DNA of 64,000 nucleotides from Rallus limicola (GCA_022605955.1 JAKCOZ010000015.1:10793287-10857286), one strand, 5' to 3'. Numbered from the stretch's first letter, positions 11,851 to 25,085 are shown. Program-made: numbers and translations. The notes: generated by a model from the sequence alone, not told the origin.

Positions 11851-14800
11851 CATCTAATTAGCTGTGTAAGTCAGCTCTGAAAGAACAAATAAAAAAATAA
11901 AGGAGTTAATGCTCACATGCTCTTTAAATCCTGAGGCTGTTTCCTTGCTCTTACATGTTTGTGTTTAATAATGCACAAGTTCCTTGCTTGCTGCTTTCTT
12001 GTGTTACACCCCAAACTCAGTGGGACTCAGCAAACTGGCCTTGGGGGGAGGGTGCAGAGGACACAGATTCTCTCCTATAAGCAAACAGTGGCTCAGGAAC
12101 ACCCCACAGAAACAACCCTGAAACATGTTAGGAAAGCCCACTGGGACAGATAAATGTAAAGCTTTCAATCGAGGGGATCTGTGTCCCTCTCTAATCCACA
12201 TCCCCCCAGACTGACAAATATTTGATTGCCTAACAAATTTGCAGTGATAGTCCCTCCTGAAATGCACTTCTCCACTGCATTTCCCTCTATTAATAATCAG
12301 CTGGCCAAGGAGATCATTCGCTGTTTGCAATGCAGTGATAAGTGCATATTCTGGACAAACATAGCTTGTTAAGAAAGACTTTTAGGTCTTCTTGCTGGCC
12401 TTGTTGCTAGGAAACTGGAAAAGCTACTGAAAAGCTGCTTGAGTGTGGTGGAGTATATTGCTGGCAATCAGTGTCACTTGCCCTAGGTGATAGCCTGCAG
12501 CCTCTAAAAATACTGAAACATACCCTGATGCCATGATGTTAATACCAGAGATGTTGTGAGAACATGCAGTTAATTAAGTGGCCCATGTTTGTATGTTTGG
12601 AGCTCAGCACTCCAGTGTAAATGCCGCCATTTAAAAGGTATTGGGGAAGATTTAAGACAAAATAGGTTAGATAAACTGTTGGCCAAGTCAAAGTAGATCA
12701 AAGTGTGAGTTTGCAGCAGGGTGGTAGAAAACTTTCACGTGTTTTTGCAATTCTAGCCAGGCCCTCAGTCTCACATTGCTTTCAAATTTGGGTCCTAGTT
12801 GGAACCTGGAAAGTAACTTTGAGCCAGGTGGCAGCTCTCCTCACTTGGAGTCACCATGGTCACCCTTCAGGAGTTATCATGCTCACTCTTTCTGCATCTT
12901 GAGGTCCTTCTCTATAGGATGCATATATACCTTAATCATGTTTCTGCAAACATTCTTAAGCCAAATAAATCCTCAGAGTAATTCCAATTTTCAGGAGACA
13001 TATGGTCTCATGTGGTACTAGGAGTAGGTAAGAACATGGAGATGAGAGCTCTGATGTGCCTTCAAGGTGGCATTGAAGCCTGTGATAAAGTACTTGAATC
13101 TCTAAGAAAGAACTACTCATTAACAATCTGAGGCAATGTAACTGGTCTGAAAAAATGATAATCATCTATGTGGAAACCACGGGCTGCTTCTTTCAGTTGT
13201 AGTTCTGTCTTGCCTAGCAAACAGAAGCGTAGCACTTCAGAGATAGATGGCATTCTTTCAGTGAAGAGAAAGTCCTGGAGATTTTGAGGTACTAAAGAAA
13301 GGCTCAGCAAGAAAAAATAGCCATAACCTAAATTCCAGGCAGCTAAGTGGGAATAGGGCAGTAAGAGCAGTGATTCACCTTTACAGACAAGCGAAGGGGT
13401 AGACTGAGGCCATCACTGTTCCCATATCAAGATCAGAGGCATCCTTAGCCTAGGACAAGTCTTTGCTGTGAAGACAGGATATCTGGGTGTAACTGGGTAA
13501 CAGCCTTGGCACACTGGCATACAGAATGACTGTCTGCATGGCCTTTTCTAGCCATAATTCTGTTAGTCAAGAAAAAGCAGCTATTAGCCAAAATATTAGT
13601 ATCTCTAAAATACTGGGGGTTTTAATTGTTATGACAAAAATCTCATTTCCAGTCTGAGGCCAGCTTCATGAATAAAATCTAACTGCCTTTTCCTCTAGAG
13701 AAGATCTCTCATAGTTAATCTCCTACTGCTATTTCCAAAAACAGTGATTCAAAGGATCTCTCTCTAAGGAACTGGTCCCTGCTGAGGCTGGAGCTCACCA
13801 CACTTGCTATAGGAGCATGCCAACCTGGTACAGCAAGTACCAGTACTGCCATGCAGTCTTTCCCAAAAAACTCTCACAGACCACTTTCTCAGGGTAGGTT
13901 TCCACAGAGATGGAAAAGCTGCAACAAAAAAGTTCCACACAGGCTGTGAGACCAGAGGATATCGTTCCTGTGCCAAGCCTACAAAGTGTGATTGTTAGAC
14001 AGTGATTTTCAGCCATTTCTACTTTGGGGATCTGCTTTTCCAGCAGAGGTCTTTGGACTCTCCATCCCTATCCCAGGGTATGCAAACTGCAGCTCAACAC
14101 CCCACAACGAGAAGATCATGTCATAAAAGCCATCCAAAACTAACAGCAACATTTCTGATGGTGGAAAACACAGCATATCTATCAGCAGATTAAACTTCTC
14201 CTGGATCTTTCCACGCTGGTGTGGGGTGATGGTATCATACCCACCCAGGCTGCCTGCGTTCCCTCTGTGGCTTCTGCCAGAAAACATGAAGCTTGGTGGC
14301 ATAAGTTCCTCTCCTTGTTCCTTGAATGAAATTAAGGCTTTATTGCTTGTTCTGAGGAAATGAAAACAAAACACAGGTGCCATGCAGTAAAAGGAGATAT
14401 GAGGAGGAAAGTGTGGGATTCAAGGGTGTAATAAATGTGTTTACAGTTGTGTCTGCTCCTAGGACTGGGTATCGACAAAGACATAGCACAAAGGGAGGAG
14501 GGAGAGAGATGAAGATGATACCAAATATGTGAAAGGATACCGGCCTCACCACTGAAGGGTACTCAGCTGTGGTTAAGCAGAGCAAGGGATGTAAATTGAA
14601 GTGTTTTGTATACTTAGATTCAACCTCATGCAAGTGTAATAAACCTCTCTGTCATCTTCCAAGCAACAGCATTGTTTATCTAGCATAAAGTTTCTTTCTC
14701 AAGGTCAGACTCATCCTGGAAAAAGTTGTGTATGAAGACTTGCATGAAGGGAAACTGCTGGAGCATTGCATGTGCCCTGAAGGACTTTGATAATTTTTTT

Positions 14801-16539
14801 TTGTGAACCTTCAGAAGATTCACATTTTTAAAAATCAGCATTTCAGGGCATTAAGTGCCCCATGTGCATAGCTCCTAGCAGAGCCATTCCCCTCTCCCAG
14901 TAGGAGAAAGCAGGAGGAAGCTGGTGGCCAGATAGCAGAGCTGTCAGCGGCACAGCTCATGTTTCCCCACACTCCCTGTCCTGCTCAGCAGTTTTTCCAT
15001 GAACTTATCTGAGCAGCACTCCGTGCTTTGTGCTGTGAAGATCAAAGACTAGGTGTCCAGAATAAAAAGCTCACAGTTACCATGAGGCCTGTCTCTCAAC
15101 ACGCTGGGAATAGAAATGTGGCAATCAGACTTCAGGATGAAATCATATTGGACATGCTGGCTTAATCTCTAAAATATGAAATTGTAAGGAAAGAATTACA
15201 GCTAAAAAGCATTTTACATTTTAGAAAGCTTCTCTGACCCATGCTGGATCAGGAGAGGAGGGGGAAAAAGAGCCTGTGGGATGCAAACGATTACAGGCCA
15301 GTCGGGTTAGGGGGAAAAAAATCCATCATCATATAAACAGACTCCTGCTCCTGTACTATGATGTATGTTTCTGTTTGAAAAGGAAAGGGCTGAGTTTGGC
15401 TTATTTCAATTCTCAGGATCAGATTATTTGCTATTTGCAAATATCTGGATGTTATGTGCAAATCTCCCTAAAGCTTCATGTGTTTTAGCCCAATTCATAC
15501 ATTCATTTCTCAATCATCTTTAGGTGTGCTATAGTGCAGTACTGAGCTAGCTGCTCTGCCAATACACCTTTATTTAACCAGGCCATCAGAGAGCAGAAAC
15601 AATATTCCATAGATAGCCAGCTGCAAAAGATGAATTCCAAGTAGAAAAAATGAAGGAACAAGCAATTTTTGGGTTCCTTGTTGAAAAACATTTGCAATTC
15701 AATGAATATTTTCTAATGCACAACCAAGAACAGAGATTCTCACAGTACTGTGACATGGGATGCAAAAAAAACCTTAAAGTTTTGAAAATTTTGCATTATT
15801 CCCATGTCATCTTGAAGAGAGGACTGGGATAGTAATGGCAATGATGATGAACGATGCCTCACTTGATGGCACGCCTTGAATTTCTTCATTAATACAAAAG
15901 CATGGCAGATTGCTGTGGCAATGTTTGAAATGCATCTTGACTATGTGGCAGAACTATCAAAACCAGAGATTAAAGAGACTCTTTGCCTGCTCCACTTGCC
16001 TGTAAAAGTTTTCTCCTTGCCTGTGTCAAGCAATAAAAATCCAGAAATGTTAGTGTTCCTTGGCTTTCAAATAGTCAACATACTCATTATTGTTGGCAGG
16101 GTCATGGGTGTTTACAGATGTCACATCCAGAAGAAAACCTTTCTAGAAATATTTATAAGCCATCTCAACACTGTCACATGGCAGGTTATGGAATAAGGTC
16201 TCTTTACTGCAAGCCCAGCCCTGGCCAAGGGGGTGATGGACTGACCCATTAGGAAGAGGACACCTGAGAACAGCAACAAGAGGAAGGATTGGGGTTATTA
16301 ACATTCAGTTTCTCGCTTTTTTCACAAATGCTGACTCCTGATGTCAGGATGATTTACCCAGCCCATCCCTGTCTGGCTACCGTGCCTCTCTGCTGAAGCA
16401 AACACGCACTAGCCAGCAGGACCCTCTTCCCAGCCACATCTATCCCTGTCAGCACATCGGCACAGCTTCTGCCGCCTTCCTGCTTAAAAACCCGCTCGTG
16501 CAGCCAGGAACCCACCTGTCTTCAGAGTCTGTGGCCCCA
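11851..16539. other. Non-coding stretch, little recognised
   Basis: No supported gene. Near 13378-13412, TTTACAGACAAGCGAAGGGG followed by TAGACTGAGGCC faintly resembles a reverse MIR core but is not convincing. 14000-14640 has overlapping stop-poor frames on both strands, none protein-like. Confidence 0.65.
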
Positions 16540-17420
16540 GCCTGACCGATTACCCATGAAAATTGCACCATTAGGTTCCTCACAGAGAGGAGGCTCTATT
16601 AGAGACATTCAGCGAGGCTCAGCGGGAAACTAAGTTTATTAACAAGAAGCAGGAAGCATCATATGTAAGAATATCTCCACACTTGCAGTACCTGGAGGGA
16701 ACATTATCACTTATCAGCCTAATATTTCACTGCGCTCTTTCTTTCACAGGCTCTTGCTTCCTTCTCTTTGTGCAACAGCCTAAACACGCTCACAGACGAT
16801 TGGCAAAATACGCCGAAAATGTTTATAATTTGGATGAGTTTTCAGGATTTTTTCTGACCAGCCTGGTGAGAAGAGAGGAAAGAAAACAAAGGTAAACAGT
16901 AAGTGAATCACGGTCGGGCTAAAACCTCTGCATTAGGTCGAAAAAGGAACAAATCTCTACAGGATTCCAGTAGGAAATTCTATTTTATTGGTGTTTTTAT
17001 GTACAAAGGGAAAGGTGAATAGAGGGACTGAACAGAAAGGTTCATAGAAAATAGTCATCTGTATGTGTTTTCTTTTTGAAGTAATATTTTACAGGAGCCA
17101 AGGGAGGGGGTAAGACTGTAAAGGCCAGAGGTAAATTGAAGGTGGAACAGTTTGGAGGAACTTTGACAAAAGCGCTTAAAATCTGTGAACGCAGCTTTGT
17201 CAAGGCTGAATTATGCCAATTTTTGCCCAAATGTTGGTTTAGGGGAAAGAAAAGGAGAGGAGATGAATTCTAACATTGAAAAATACCACTGGGAATAATG
17301 CGTTTTTATTTGTCTTCTCTAAGTTAATTTTCATTTAGATCAATTTTTCTAATTTAAATGACCTAATAGTGTGTCCATAAAATAACAATGAGTATCAAAA
17401 CAAGCGCTCCTGGTCTAGAA
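16540..17420. promoter_or_regulatory. Candidate conserved non-coding region
   Basis: Unique sequence with more CpG than its surroundings (AATACGCCGAAAATG, TCACGGTCGGGC, TTAGGTCGAAAAAG), AT-rich TTAATTTTCATTTAGATC and CTAATTTAAATGACC further on, and no transposon wording. It contains a splice-bounded open stretch (16750-16891), given separately. Preserved CpGs in unmethylated or constrained DNA could explain this. An alignment is needed to tell enhancer from exon from neutral sequence. Confidence 0.25.
16750..16891 (+). other. Candidate internal exon (weak)
   Basis: The acceptor-like CGCTCTTTCTTTCACAG ends at 16749, and the donor-like ACAAAG/GTAAAC falls at 16891/16892. Between them, one frame is open over 142 nt, with a lysine/arginine-rich C-terminal part (LAKYAENVYNLDEFSGFF near the middle, RREERKQR at the end). 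I do not recognise it. A 142-nt span open in at least one of three frames is not rare by chance, and no partner exon was found. This is a hypothesis only: it could equally be conserved non-coding sequence. Confidence 0.15.
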
Positions 17421-20400
17421 AGTTTAAAATAATCCTAAATGAATCCCTGGGGTATGTTTTCTTTTGCAAAGAATGATGTAGTTTTCCATGCTTGGTTTTA
17501 AGCCAGGCTGGAAGCAAAGCTAAAAAAAGACAACGCTAGGCAAAGCACAATTTCCATCGTTCATCCAGCAGTGGTCTCTGTGTGGAGCAAGGCAGGAGGA
17601 GGCAGCTGCTAGGTCTGAGCTCCTTTCCAGATTGGTCTCAAGAGCACACTACCCTCACGTTAAAGTGCTTTTTTCCATTTTGATGGATGTTCTGCTTAGC
17701 ATGATGTCAGTTGCCCTGTTCAGACCAGAGGTCTACCTAACCCTGTATCCGGTCCCAGCAATGGCCAATAGTATTTTTTTCCCAGGGAAATGAGATAAAA
17801 AACAATTCCTGGCTAGGATTATTTTTCCTATCATATAAAGTCAGCTCTGACAGTGAGCCCTTCAGGGATTTCTTGTTTCATTGCACATTATTTAGAAGTT
17901 GGGATCTAATGGAAAGCTAATGCAGAAGTTTTGCTGCATTCCAAGGATTTCAGTACTGAGGAGCAGCAGTTTGGTCAGTCTGCGCACAGTGCTGGTGTAT
18001 CTACAGAGCTTTTGGAGGATGGGCAGCAGGAAGCTATGACTGTCTGTATGAGACTGACTGTCTGGTTTCAGCCAGAGCCTCAGAAATTCAGAGCTTGCAC
18101 ATGGTGGAAGTTGTTGTGAACAGCCTCCTTGTTATTGTATCCGTGTTCCCAAGATTAATACTAGACCCATTAGGCTTAACGTGCATGCGTGGGCAATAGT
18201 GAGCTGCAGCAGTGTCTCCTCCCACCAGCACAGGGGCAGAGGACAGCAGCAAGGCTGAGTCAGACCCAGGAAGGCTGTTGTCATCTCCAAGCCTGGCAGA
18301 TCACGCTTCCCTCCCAGGCCTCAACTGGGAAGAACATGATGAATACAGAAACTATTTCTGAGGGAATGGAATTTAGATGATCCTTAGTGCTGAACTACAC
18401 CCCTCTCTCCCACAGAGCTGGTGCCCTAGGGGGGTTTATGAAGTAGATTTCATTGTGGGCTGGAGAAACTAGCGCTCCCATTTTCCTCTTTGGGATGTGA
18501 TTGATACTTAACCTGCCTTAAATCTGTAGTCAAACTCTAAACACTTCTTGCTGTGAACAATTTCCTCCTAACACATGTGTATTAAGAGTAGAATTGCAGT
18601 GAGATGGTCAGGAAAATGTTTTCCTCATCCAGGGCAGCATTGCCCTAAGGTCTGCAAGCAGCATTTCAGGGTTCTTTGCACTCATGTTTGACAAAGGCAT
18701 GTGTGCATGAAAACAACAATTAATCTTAGAAATTAGAAAGAACCTTTAAAAAGATCCATTTGCCGTGAATTTAAGGATGCAACTTGCCACTTCATTGCGA
18801 TGGTGTTCCCTGTGAATGGGTATTTGCAAGTTGTGCTGTATTTCTAAGATGTTCTATGCAATTTTCCAGGATATTCTGTCATATCAGCAGAATGTCAACA
18901 TTATGCAGCTCTTAAGCAGCAGAATTTGCCATTTTTGCTCAGCTTTAAAGAAAGTAGCACTGGTTCTTCTGATCCTGACACTTGCCAATAATTCAAGAAA
19001 AGCAGGCTTAGCCAAACTATAGATACAGCAGTTTACTTCTGGCTAGGTTACTAGCTCAGCTTTTCAATATATATTCACATGGAAACAAGGATGCTCTTCA
19101 ATTAGTTGGCAAACTGCAGCAAGAGGGGTGGTGAAATGTTCTGCATAGATATTTATCTGATCATTATCAGGAGCGCAGGTAGCTGGAAAACCTGTGAGAA
19201 GTAACGACAGGCTTGTGATTGGGTTTGAATGGAGGACACATTTGAACACGAAACATAACCACTTTTGTCTTGGAAACATGGAGAGAATTACCATGGAGAG
19301 ATTAGACAGCCTCGGTAGGTAGATAGATGGGTAGGCAGAGGGAAAGGACTAGAAAAGAATTTGAACAGAAGCAAGAGAGAAATTAGGCTAGTGAAATAAA
19401 AGGTAAATGCCATTTCAGGGATTTCCTCTGTAAGAACGCAGAGCACTTAAAAAAAAAAAAGCAACACATAATGGTTTTCTCTACAAGGCAAACTGCTAGG
19501 CAGGAGGAGAAAAATGGTTACTCAAAAGGCCAGTGCTCAAATTAGGAGCAGGATCAAGACGAGCTGGCTGTGATGCTCAGCCCCACAGTGGTCTACGAGA
19601 TGGCATTGAGCACATTTAGAAGATGGGAGCACTCCACCACAAAACAGGCAAAATATTTCTTTGTGAAACTGTTCTCTGAAAGCCCAACACGGTAACTCAT
19701 CTGGAGGGAGAGCGGTGGGGAACTGCCACCGCCGACTCGCTGCAGAAAGATAAGTTGCTGTGCTCAAAGACAGATCATCCCCCAGCCGTCCATTGCACTT
19801 TCTGCCTGAACTGCTGCTGTCTACGGAGAATGTCAAGTCCTTGGGGCCTCATCTCCCTGCATCTCCCACATGATATCTAGGGCCTGGCAAACACCTTCCC
19901 AATAAATTATTGTTATTGCAAGGAAGGGAACAGGCAGGGAAAGGACTTTTCAGTGATCTTGGTAATATTCTGCCTCCAGAAAGCACACATCGTGGGAGAA
20001 TTTCAAAATGCTTCCAGGAGCCAAGGAGGCAGATGCAAGTTAGAAACCTTTGAAGGAGATGAATAGCAGGAAGCATCTCTAAAAGACCCACAACGGCATT
20101 ACTGCAGAAAAAAAACAGCTGCAAAATGAGGTAATGACTCTTCAATACTCTCCAATATGCTAGCTCAAGTCCGCTGTGTTTCATCTCACTATCTATCAAT
20201 GTAGCATTAGAAGATCTTAAAGTGTTTACAAGTGGATACAGGGTTAGTACGATGGCCTCGTGGGGATGCTGACCCCTCTTTCTGTAGGAGGCACAACAAG
20301 GCAAAGGTTATCCTTCTCCATGCACTCAGTAACACAAGAACCAGACCCCACTGTTTTTTTTGAGCCCCCTCCTGGGTACTCACTCTAAAATTGCCTCCTG

Positions 20401-20929
20401 CCATGTATTTCTTTATCCTCGGATATTAAAGTATAATTAAAGATAAAAAAATAGGAACAGAGAAAGGCTGAGGGAAGGGGACAGAGGAGCATGAGCCTCC
20501 AGTGCCATCACATCCTGCCCCCTTCCTGCCCCACTGCAAGCGGGCATAGCCTGTGGGCACAGGGGGCAGGATAGAGCCTGCCTGGAAAGGAAACTTCATT
20601 GGAAAAAAGCTTCGGAGGGGTTTGACTCAAGCAAGTGCCTTTTCTTTATATAAAAGGGAGCTTTCTGCGTGCAGGCAGCAGAAGAATAGATGGAGACCTG
20701 TCAAAAAGTGATGCATAGGCAGCTAAGTGAAGCTCAAGCATTCATAAAGAAACAATGTTATCAAAGATGAATAGCTTGAAGACTGCTTTTAGGAACATTT
20801 ACACAGGGTTTCACCTCCTGGCAACACAGAAACGTCAATGCTGCTCCGGCAAGCTGACTCATAGCAGAGCAGGAGAGCTTTACAGAAGGCTCATGCTATT
20901 TTTTTCCTTCTGCACCAAGGTCTGTGCAG
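17421..20929. other. Non-coding stretch with minor simple sequence
   Basis: Contains a short TAGATAGATGGGTAGGCAG run near 19319, a 12-A run near 19449 and the GC-richer patch and TATA-like box near 20510-20656. 18700-18800 is AT-rich and unique. No gene supported. Confidence 0.6.
20647..20656 (+). promoter_or_regulatory. TATA-box-like site
   Basis: TATATAAAAG is a textbook TATA-box match. About 70-130 bp upstream lies a GC-rich patch (CCTGCCCCCTTCCTGCCCC and GGGCACAGGGGGCAGG). A 99-codon open frame starts with ATG at 20755, about 100 bp downstream, but its product resembles nothing I know. A single TATA match is expected by chance every few kb in AT-rich DNA, so a promoter here is only a possibility. 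Confidence 0.2.
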
Positions 20930-21400
20930 AGGTGTGTGCGTGCGCAGGGGTGTGTGGGGGGGTGCAGCGCCGAGGAATCACCCTAAATTGGCTGAGAGAG
21001 GAGTTGTTTTCAGACTCCTTGCCACGCTTTATTAGCGTGGAAATTCAATAATCTCATTAATTACAGAAAATAATGTAAGGTGGATCTGCTGGGCTCCTGA
21101 ACAATTTGAGCTCTCCTTCTGTGGGTAATTGCCAATGACATGTCTGAGAGAAATATCACAAAGATACATAACAAAGGGCAGCACAGCTTTACAGCATAGA
21201 TCTTGTTGCTATGGGAACTTGTCTTCGCTCCTATCCCGGAGCTAGATGATTTATGTATGTGCAAGAGTTCCTTTATTTTAGGGCTTTTGCAAAAGTAAAA
21301 AAACCCTATCAGATCTCTATCCACATCTATCCATCCGGTTATCTAGCCAGTTATCTAATAATTCTTTCTTTATTATAATTACCTGTCTATTATAATCTTT
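20930..21400. promoter_or_regulatory. Candidate non-coding regulatory block
   Basis: Begins with GT/GC-rich GTGTGTGCGTGCGCAGGGG, holds the hairpin at 21022-21040, then CTCATTAATTACAGAAAATA. It ends with a run of ATCT/TATC words (ATCTCTATCCACATCTATCC, GTTATCTAGCCAGTTATCTA), that is GATA-type cores on the minus strand. Unique sequence, and no gene identified. The GATA words may be a worn tetranucleotide repeat rather than binding sites. Confidence 0.22.
21022..21040. repeat. Perfect 7-bp-stem hairpin
   Basis: CCACGCT (21022-21028), a 5-nt loop TTATT, then AGCGTGG (21034-21040), an exact reverse complement. Each arm contains a CpG, uncommon in this CpG-poor window. It is directly followed by AT-rich sequence with CATTAATTACAG (homeodomain-type cores). 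Confidence 0.85.
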
Positions 21401-23104
21401 ACCCATTGCCTCATTCTTCAAAATATTCCACTTGCTATCTACTTTTGGGGGCCGAGATATAAGACAAGCTGAGGGAAGGAAAAAACCACGGACATCAGTT
21501 ACTCTTTGTGAACGGACATGACTGCCGTTCAGGAGCTGAGGCGAAGCACTCCAGCCGTGTGTCATGAGCCCCTCCTGCCCTGGTGATGCTCTCCGTGTCT
21601 GCGTGCAGCAACGTGATAAAAGCATCTGAAGCACAAAGGGAATGAATGATGGAGCACGAAAAATGCTCAAATCTCACTTCTTGTGAATGGTCAGAGAGCA
21701 CAAGGGTCTCCCACAGCTGTGCTGGGCATTTGAAGGTGGAGTACTAGGAAGAAATGCTGCGAATCTTGGGATGACTCTCCAGAAAGATTAAAGTTGGAGC
21801 GTAACTCCCATTAACAGACCTCTTTGCTCTGTTCTTCTTGCATAGCAAGAATTTTGTTGACCAAGGTATGTATGGCTAAAAAGTTGAAATACAAAATCCT
21901 ATTCAGAAACAGGGAGATTTGGCTACAGCCATTTGCTGTCTCTGCATTCCATGAAGGCATTTCACAGTAAGCTCTTGGGTCAAGATGTACCTGAATTTAA
22001 TAGGTCTTTTTTGAGGCAGTAGTATTTCTGTTAGGATCATTGGATGCTTCAGTAGGACCATAGAAACTAACTGTGCATCAATAAGAAACTACTGAAAGCT
22101 TCACACTCAAAAATTGATGTCTTGGAATCACTGGAGGATCATCAATGAAAGCATTCAAATTCTGGTGTGCACAAGGATTTAAACAATCTTGAGACACGAA
22201 GCTGGTCCTTGGAGTGTCTACCTCTAAATTTATTTAATTCCACATCCCTTCGAGTTATAGGAAACTCCTTTGAACTTGTACCTGTGTTTATACAGCGCAC
22301 TGAGTGTAACAACTCGCAAGTTCAAGTTATGATATGGAAAACCTGACCAGCAGCAACGTTCAGATTCAGGTTCATCTTTAAATCAACCAAAACAAGGCCC
22401 TGAGAAACCACCTGACACTTCTGTTAAGTCACAGAGGCATCTAAAATGCAAGCTCACTCTCATCTTGCTGCATGCAGCAGCATTACTCAAAGCTATTATT
22501 TTACCGGAAGAGTGAACGTGATGCCCATGACTTTGTTCACTCCAAGGATGGAAACAATTGTCTTCTTCTAAAAAGTGTTGGCAAGTCAGTACTTCAAATT
22601 TTTGAAGGCAAAAAAAACCCCAATCATGTGAACCACTTGATCTTGAAAAGAAAGAAAGTGAAATTCCATATTTATGAGAGTTGTCTTTTAGCCTGGAAAT
22701 TCACCCATCAGTGAAACCTCACTTTGCAAGTTCAGGGAGCTGATTACACTCCTGATCTAATCAGTTCCTTGCTGCATGGAAGCCTCCTCCACACAGACCT
22801 CCTGCTTGACCTTTCCCCTGTTAGACCAGCTGTGGTTGAACCATGGCTCTGCCTACTTTGAAACAGCTGAGTCACGAAATGGAAACTACCCATGAGGTTA
22901 CAAATGATAAGACAAGCCTGGTGGCCTTTGAAGCACTCAGTGATTTCTCAGGTCCTCATCATGTGGATAGCACACTTGCAGGAGCCACTTTCCTAATTCA
23001 TGTCAAAGATAAAAGTTAATCCCCTGGCACAGTTGATCGACTCTTCTTACTGGGGCTCCTGCTCCCACCATGAGTCTGTAGCCAAGAGCAACAGCTCGCT
23101 CCTC
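21401..23104. other. Non-coding stretch, nothing recognised
   Basis: Mixed unique sequence. The minus-strand frames around 21317-21701 (up to 117 codons) do not resemble any protein I know. No repeat or RNA gene seen. Confidence 0.65.
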
Positions 23105-23560
23105 CCCTGCTCCCTCCCTCACTCTGAGTTTCAATTCCTTAAAGCTAATCAATATCCTTATTAATGTTCCAAAATCAATTATCCTAATAAAGCCTGGAGG
23201 GAGCTGAAGGGTTGCTATTCAGCACTCACCTTTTATTATCCCGACTGTTTATTTCCCCATTGATAGAACTGTCTAACTTTATGACAGATTACGGGTGAAA
23301 CTGCAGTACTCACCACACTTGTCAGCCCTAGAGATATGTTGTGTTATTATTACTATTTCAAGAGCCTTTTGCTTACATTCCCTGCTTGTGCGGATGCTTT
23401 AGAAAGAGTCCCTGGCTTCGGTCTGCTGGAATATGATAGGAGTGCTGCAGCTCCATGCTGCACATCAAACAGATAATAATCTGCTATATCTATTCAATTA
23501 TAATATTGCCCTAGGCCATGGCACTTTGTTTATGCAGTAGGCAGTGCTCTGTGATCTGCA
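23105..23560. promoter_or_regulatory. Candidate conserved non-coding block
   Basis: AT-rich unique sequence with linked homeodomain-type cores (AAAGCTAATCAATATCCTTA, TTATTAATGTTCC, CAATTATCCTAATAAAGCC, TTCAATTATAATATTGCCC). No simple repeat, transposon or open frame. An enhancer-like appearance is inferred from motif clustering. Confidence 0.25.
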
Positions 23561-24484
23561 GCGAGATTGCAAGGCACAGGCGGGGTGGATCACCTTGCGG
23601 TAATTCCCAGCAAGTAGGTGAAGGTGCGTTCAGAGGCAGGATCCCTAAAGCAAACAGGGGAGAATGGCAATTCTCTTTCAATTAAATGCCTCTTTTCCAT
23701 AGAGAAGTTGTGCTAAGAGCCTGGAGGGTAAAAAATGGAGAGAGAAAGACTACAATTCCTCACTGAAGTGCAGCGGCACAGACACGTTCCTGCAGGGACA
23801 GCTCAGGAGTAAGGGGCACAGGCAAGCGTTATGGGAGGGAAGCGGTTCTGAATGTTCCTCTGTCTTCTGAGCACTGAATTCAATCCCTGGCTGCTGTACA
23901 CATGTATATTTTAAGGAAATTGCAGCACATGGTTTTTTTCTTCCTTCCTGGGTTTATTGATCAACCATTTAAGAACACAGAGTAAAAGAAGAGACTCCAG
24001 GTCAGGTTATCCTCTAAGATGATTCCAGCAAGGAGCTGAGGTAGGAAGGGAAATGACAGTCTATAAATGAAATCAGCCCTTCCTAAGTGCCCTCCTTCAC
24101 CTCACATGCAGGGTCCATCTTGGCCAGCAGCCTGCTCCACTCACCAGCAGGCAGGCAGGTAGCCCCTGGCAAGCAGAGCTGGGGCCGGGAGCCCTGGGGA
24201 GCAGGTCTTCAGTTGTGCAGCCTCTCCCAGGGCTGGGAGACATCTCCTCCCTGCCTCCATCTCTCCACTAGCAGCTCTGAAGAAAGCTCCAAGGAAAACT
24301 CCTTGCTGCCTTTGGAGGAAGGCGTCTAAAATGCTTCTCTCTGATAATCCTGAAGCAATTTCTGTACCCCGTGCAGTAAATCTTTTGTCCAAAAGATGGC
24401 AAGTGAATGGGGAGACTGACCCTGGAAGGACTGACAGCTTGGCAGGCAGAGGCCTTTCTTACTTACTTGGGCCAGAAAAGAAAA
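23561..24484. other. Non-coding, moderately GC-rich stretch
   Basis: 24090-24330 is GC-richer (repeated CAGCAGGCAGGCAGG and CTGGGG words), which keeps both strands stop-poor and produces two mirrored 80-codon frames. Neither is protein-like, and CpG is low, so it is not an island. Confidence 0.6.
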
Positions 24485-25085
24485 TATATCACTTACTTCT
24501 TTTCAGTTAACCAGTATTAGATAAGATCATTCACACCAGTCATCAAACTGATAATGAGACAGGCCCCATTTCAGGGAGATTATTGCTTTATTATGAAGTG
24601 AACATTCGGCAGATGTCTTAATTTTACAGAACTCATTTCACATTATCAAGATTTCTGTCTATCTTATTTGATTTAACGTTTGTTAAGAGTGATTTCTCTC
24701 TCTCTCATGCTTAAGACCAGTGCAGTCCAATCAAGCAAATTGTCTGTAATTTAAAGAGTTCCTGGGGGATTCATAACAGCAATAGGACCTTTTGGGTTTT
24801 CTTCCAGAAAAAGAAAAAAATAAACCCCAGAAAATACATCCTGTGCTAATGATTTCTCTCATCCTAGACTTCTTTTATCCCAAGCTTTCCTGCCAATATG
24901 CCCGTATAGCACAATTCCAGATAAATCAGAAACGCAGTGAAAAGTGGCATGAAAGCAGAGTCACAAAAAGAAAAAAACTTGATTGAAGTTGTGAGCTAGC
25001 GAGAGAAATGTGAGCCCATCCGAATCTGAATTAATTAAAGATTTTATTAGCATCTGATGGCGCCCCAGGGAAAAAGACTTTTTTT
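24485..25085. promoter_or_regulatory. Candidate conserved non-coding block
   Basis: Contains CAGTATTAGATAAGATCATT (GATA core), CATCAAACTGATAATGAG, GATTATTGCTTTATTATG, CTTAATTTTACAG, CAATCAAGCAAATTGTC and, near the end, GAATTAATTAAAGATTTTAT. Mostly unique sequence with a short CTCTCTCTCTC in the middle. No supported gene. Confidence 0.25.
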
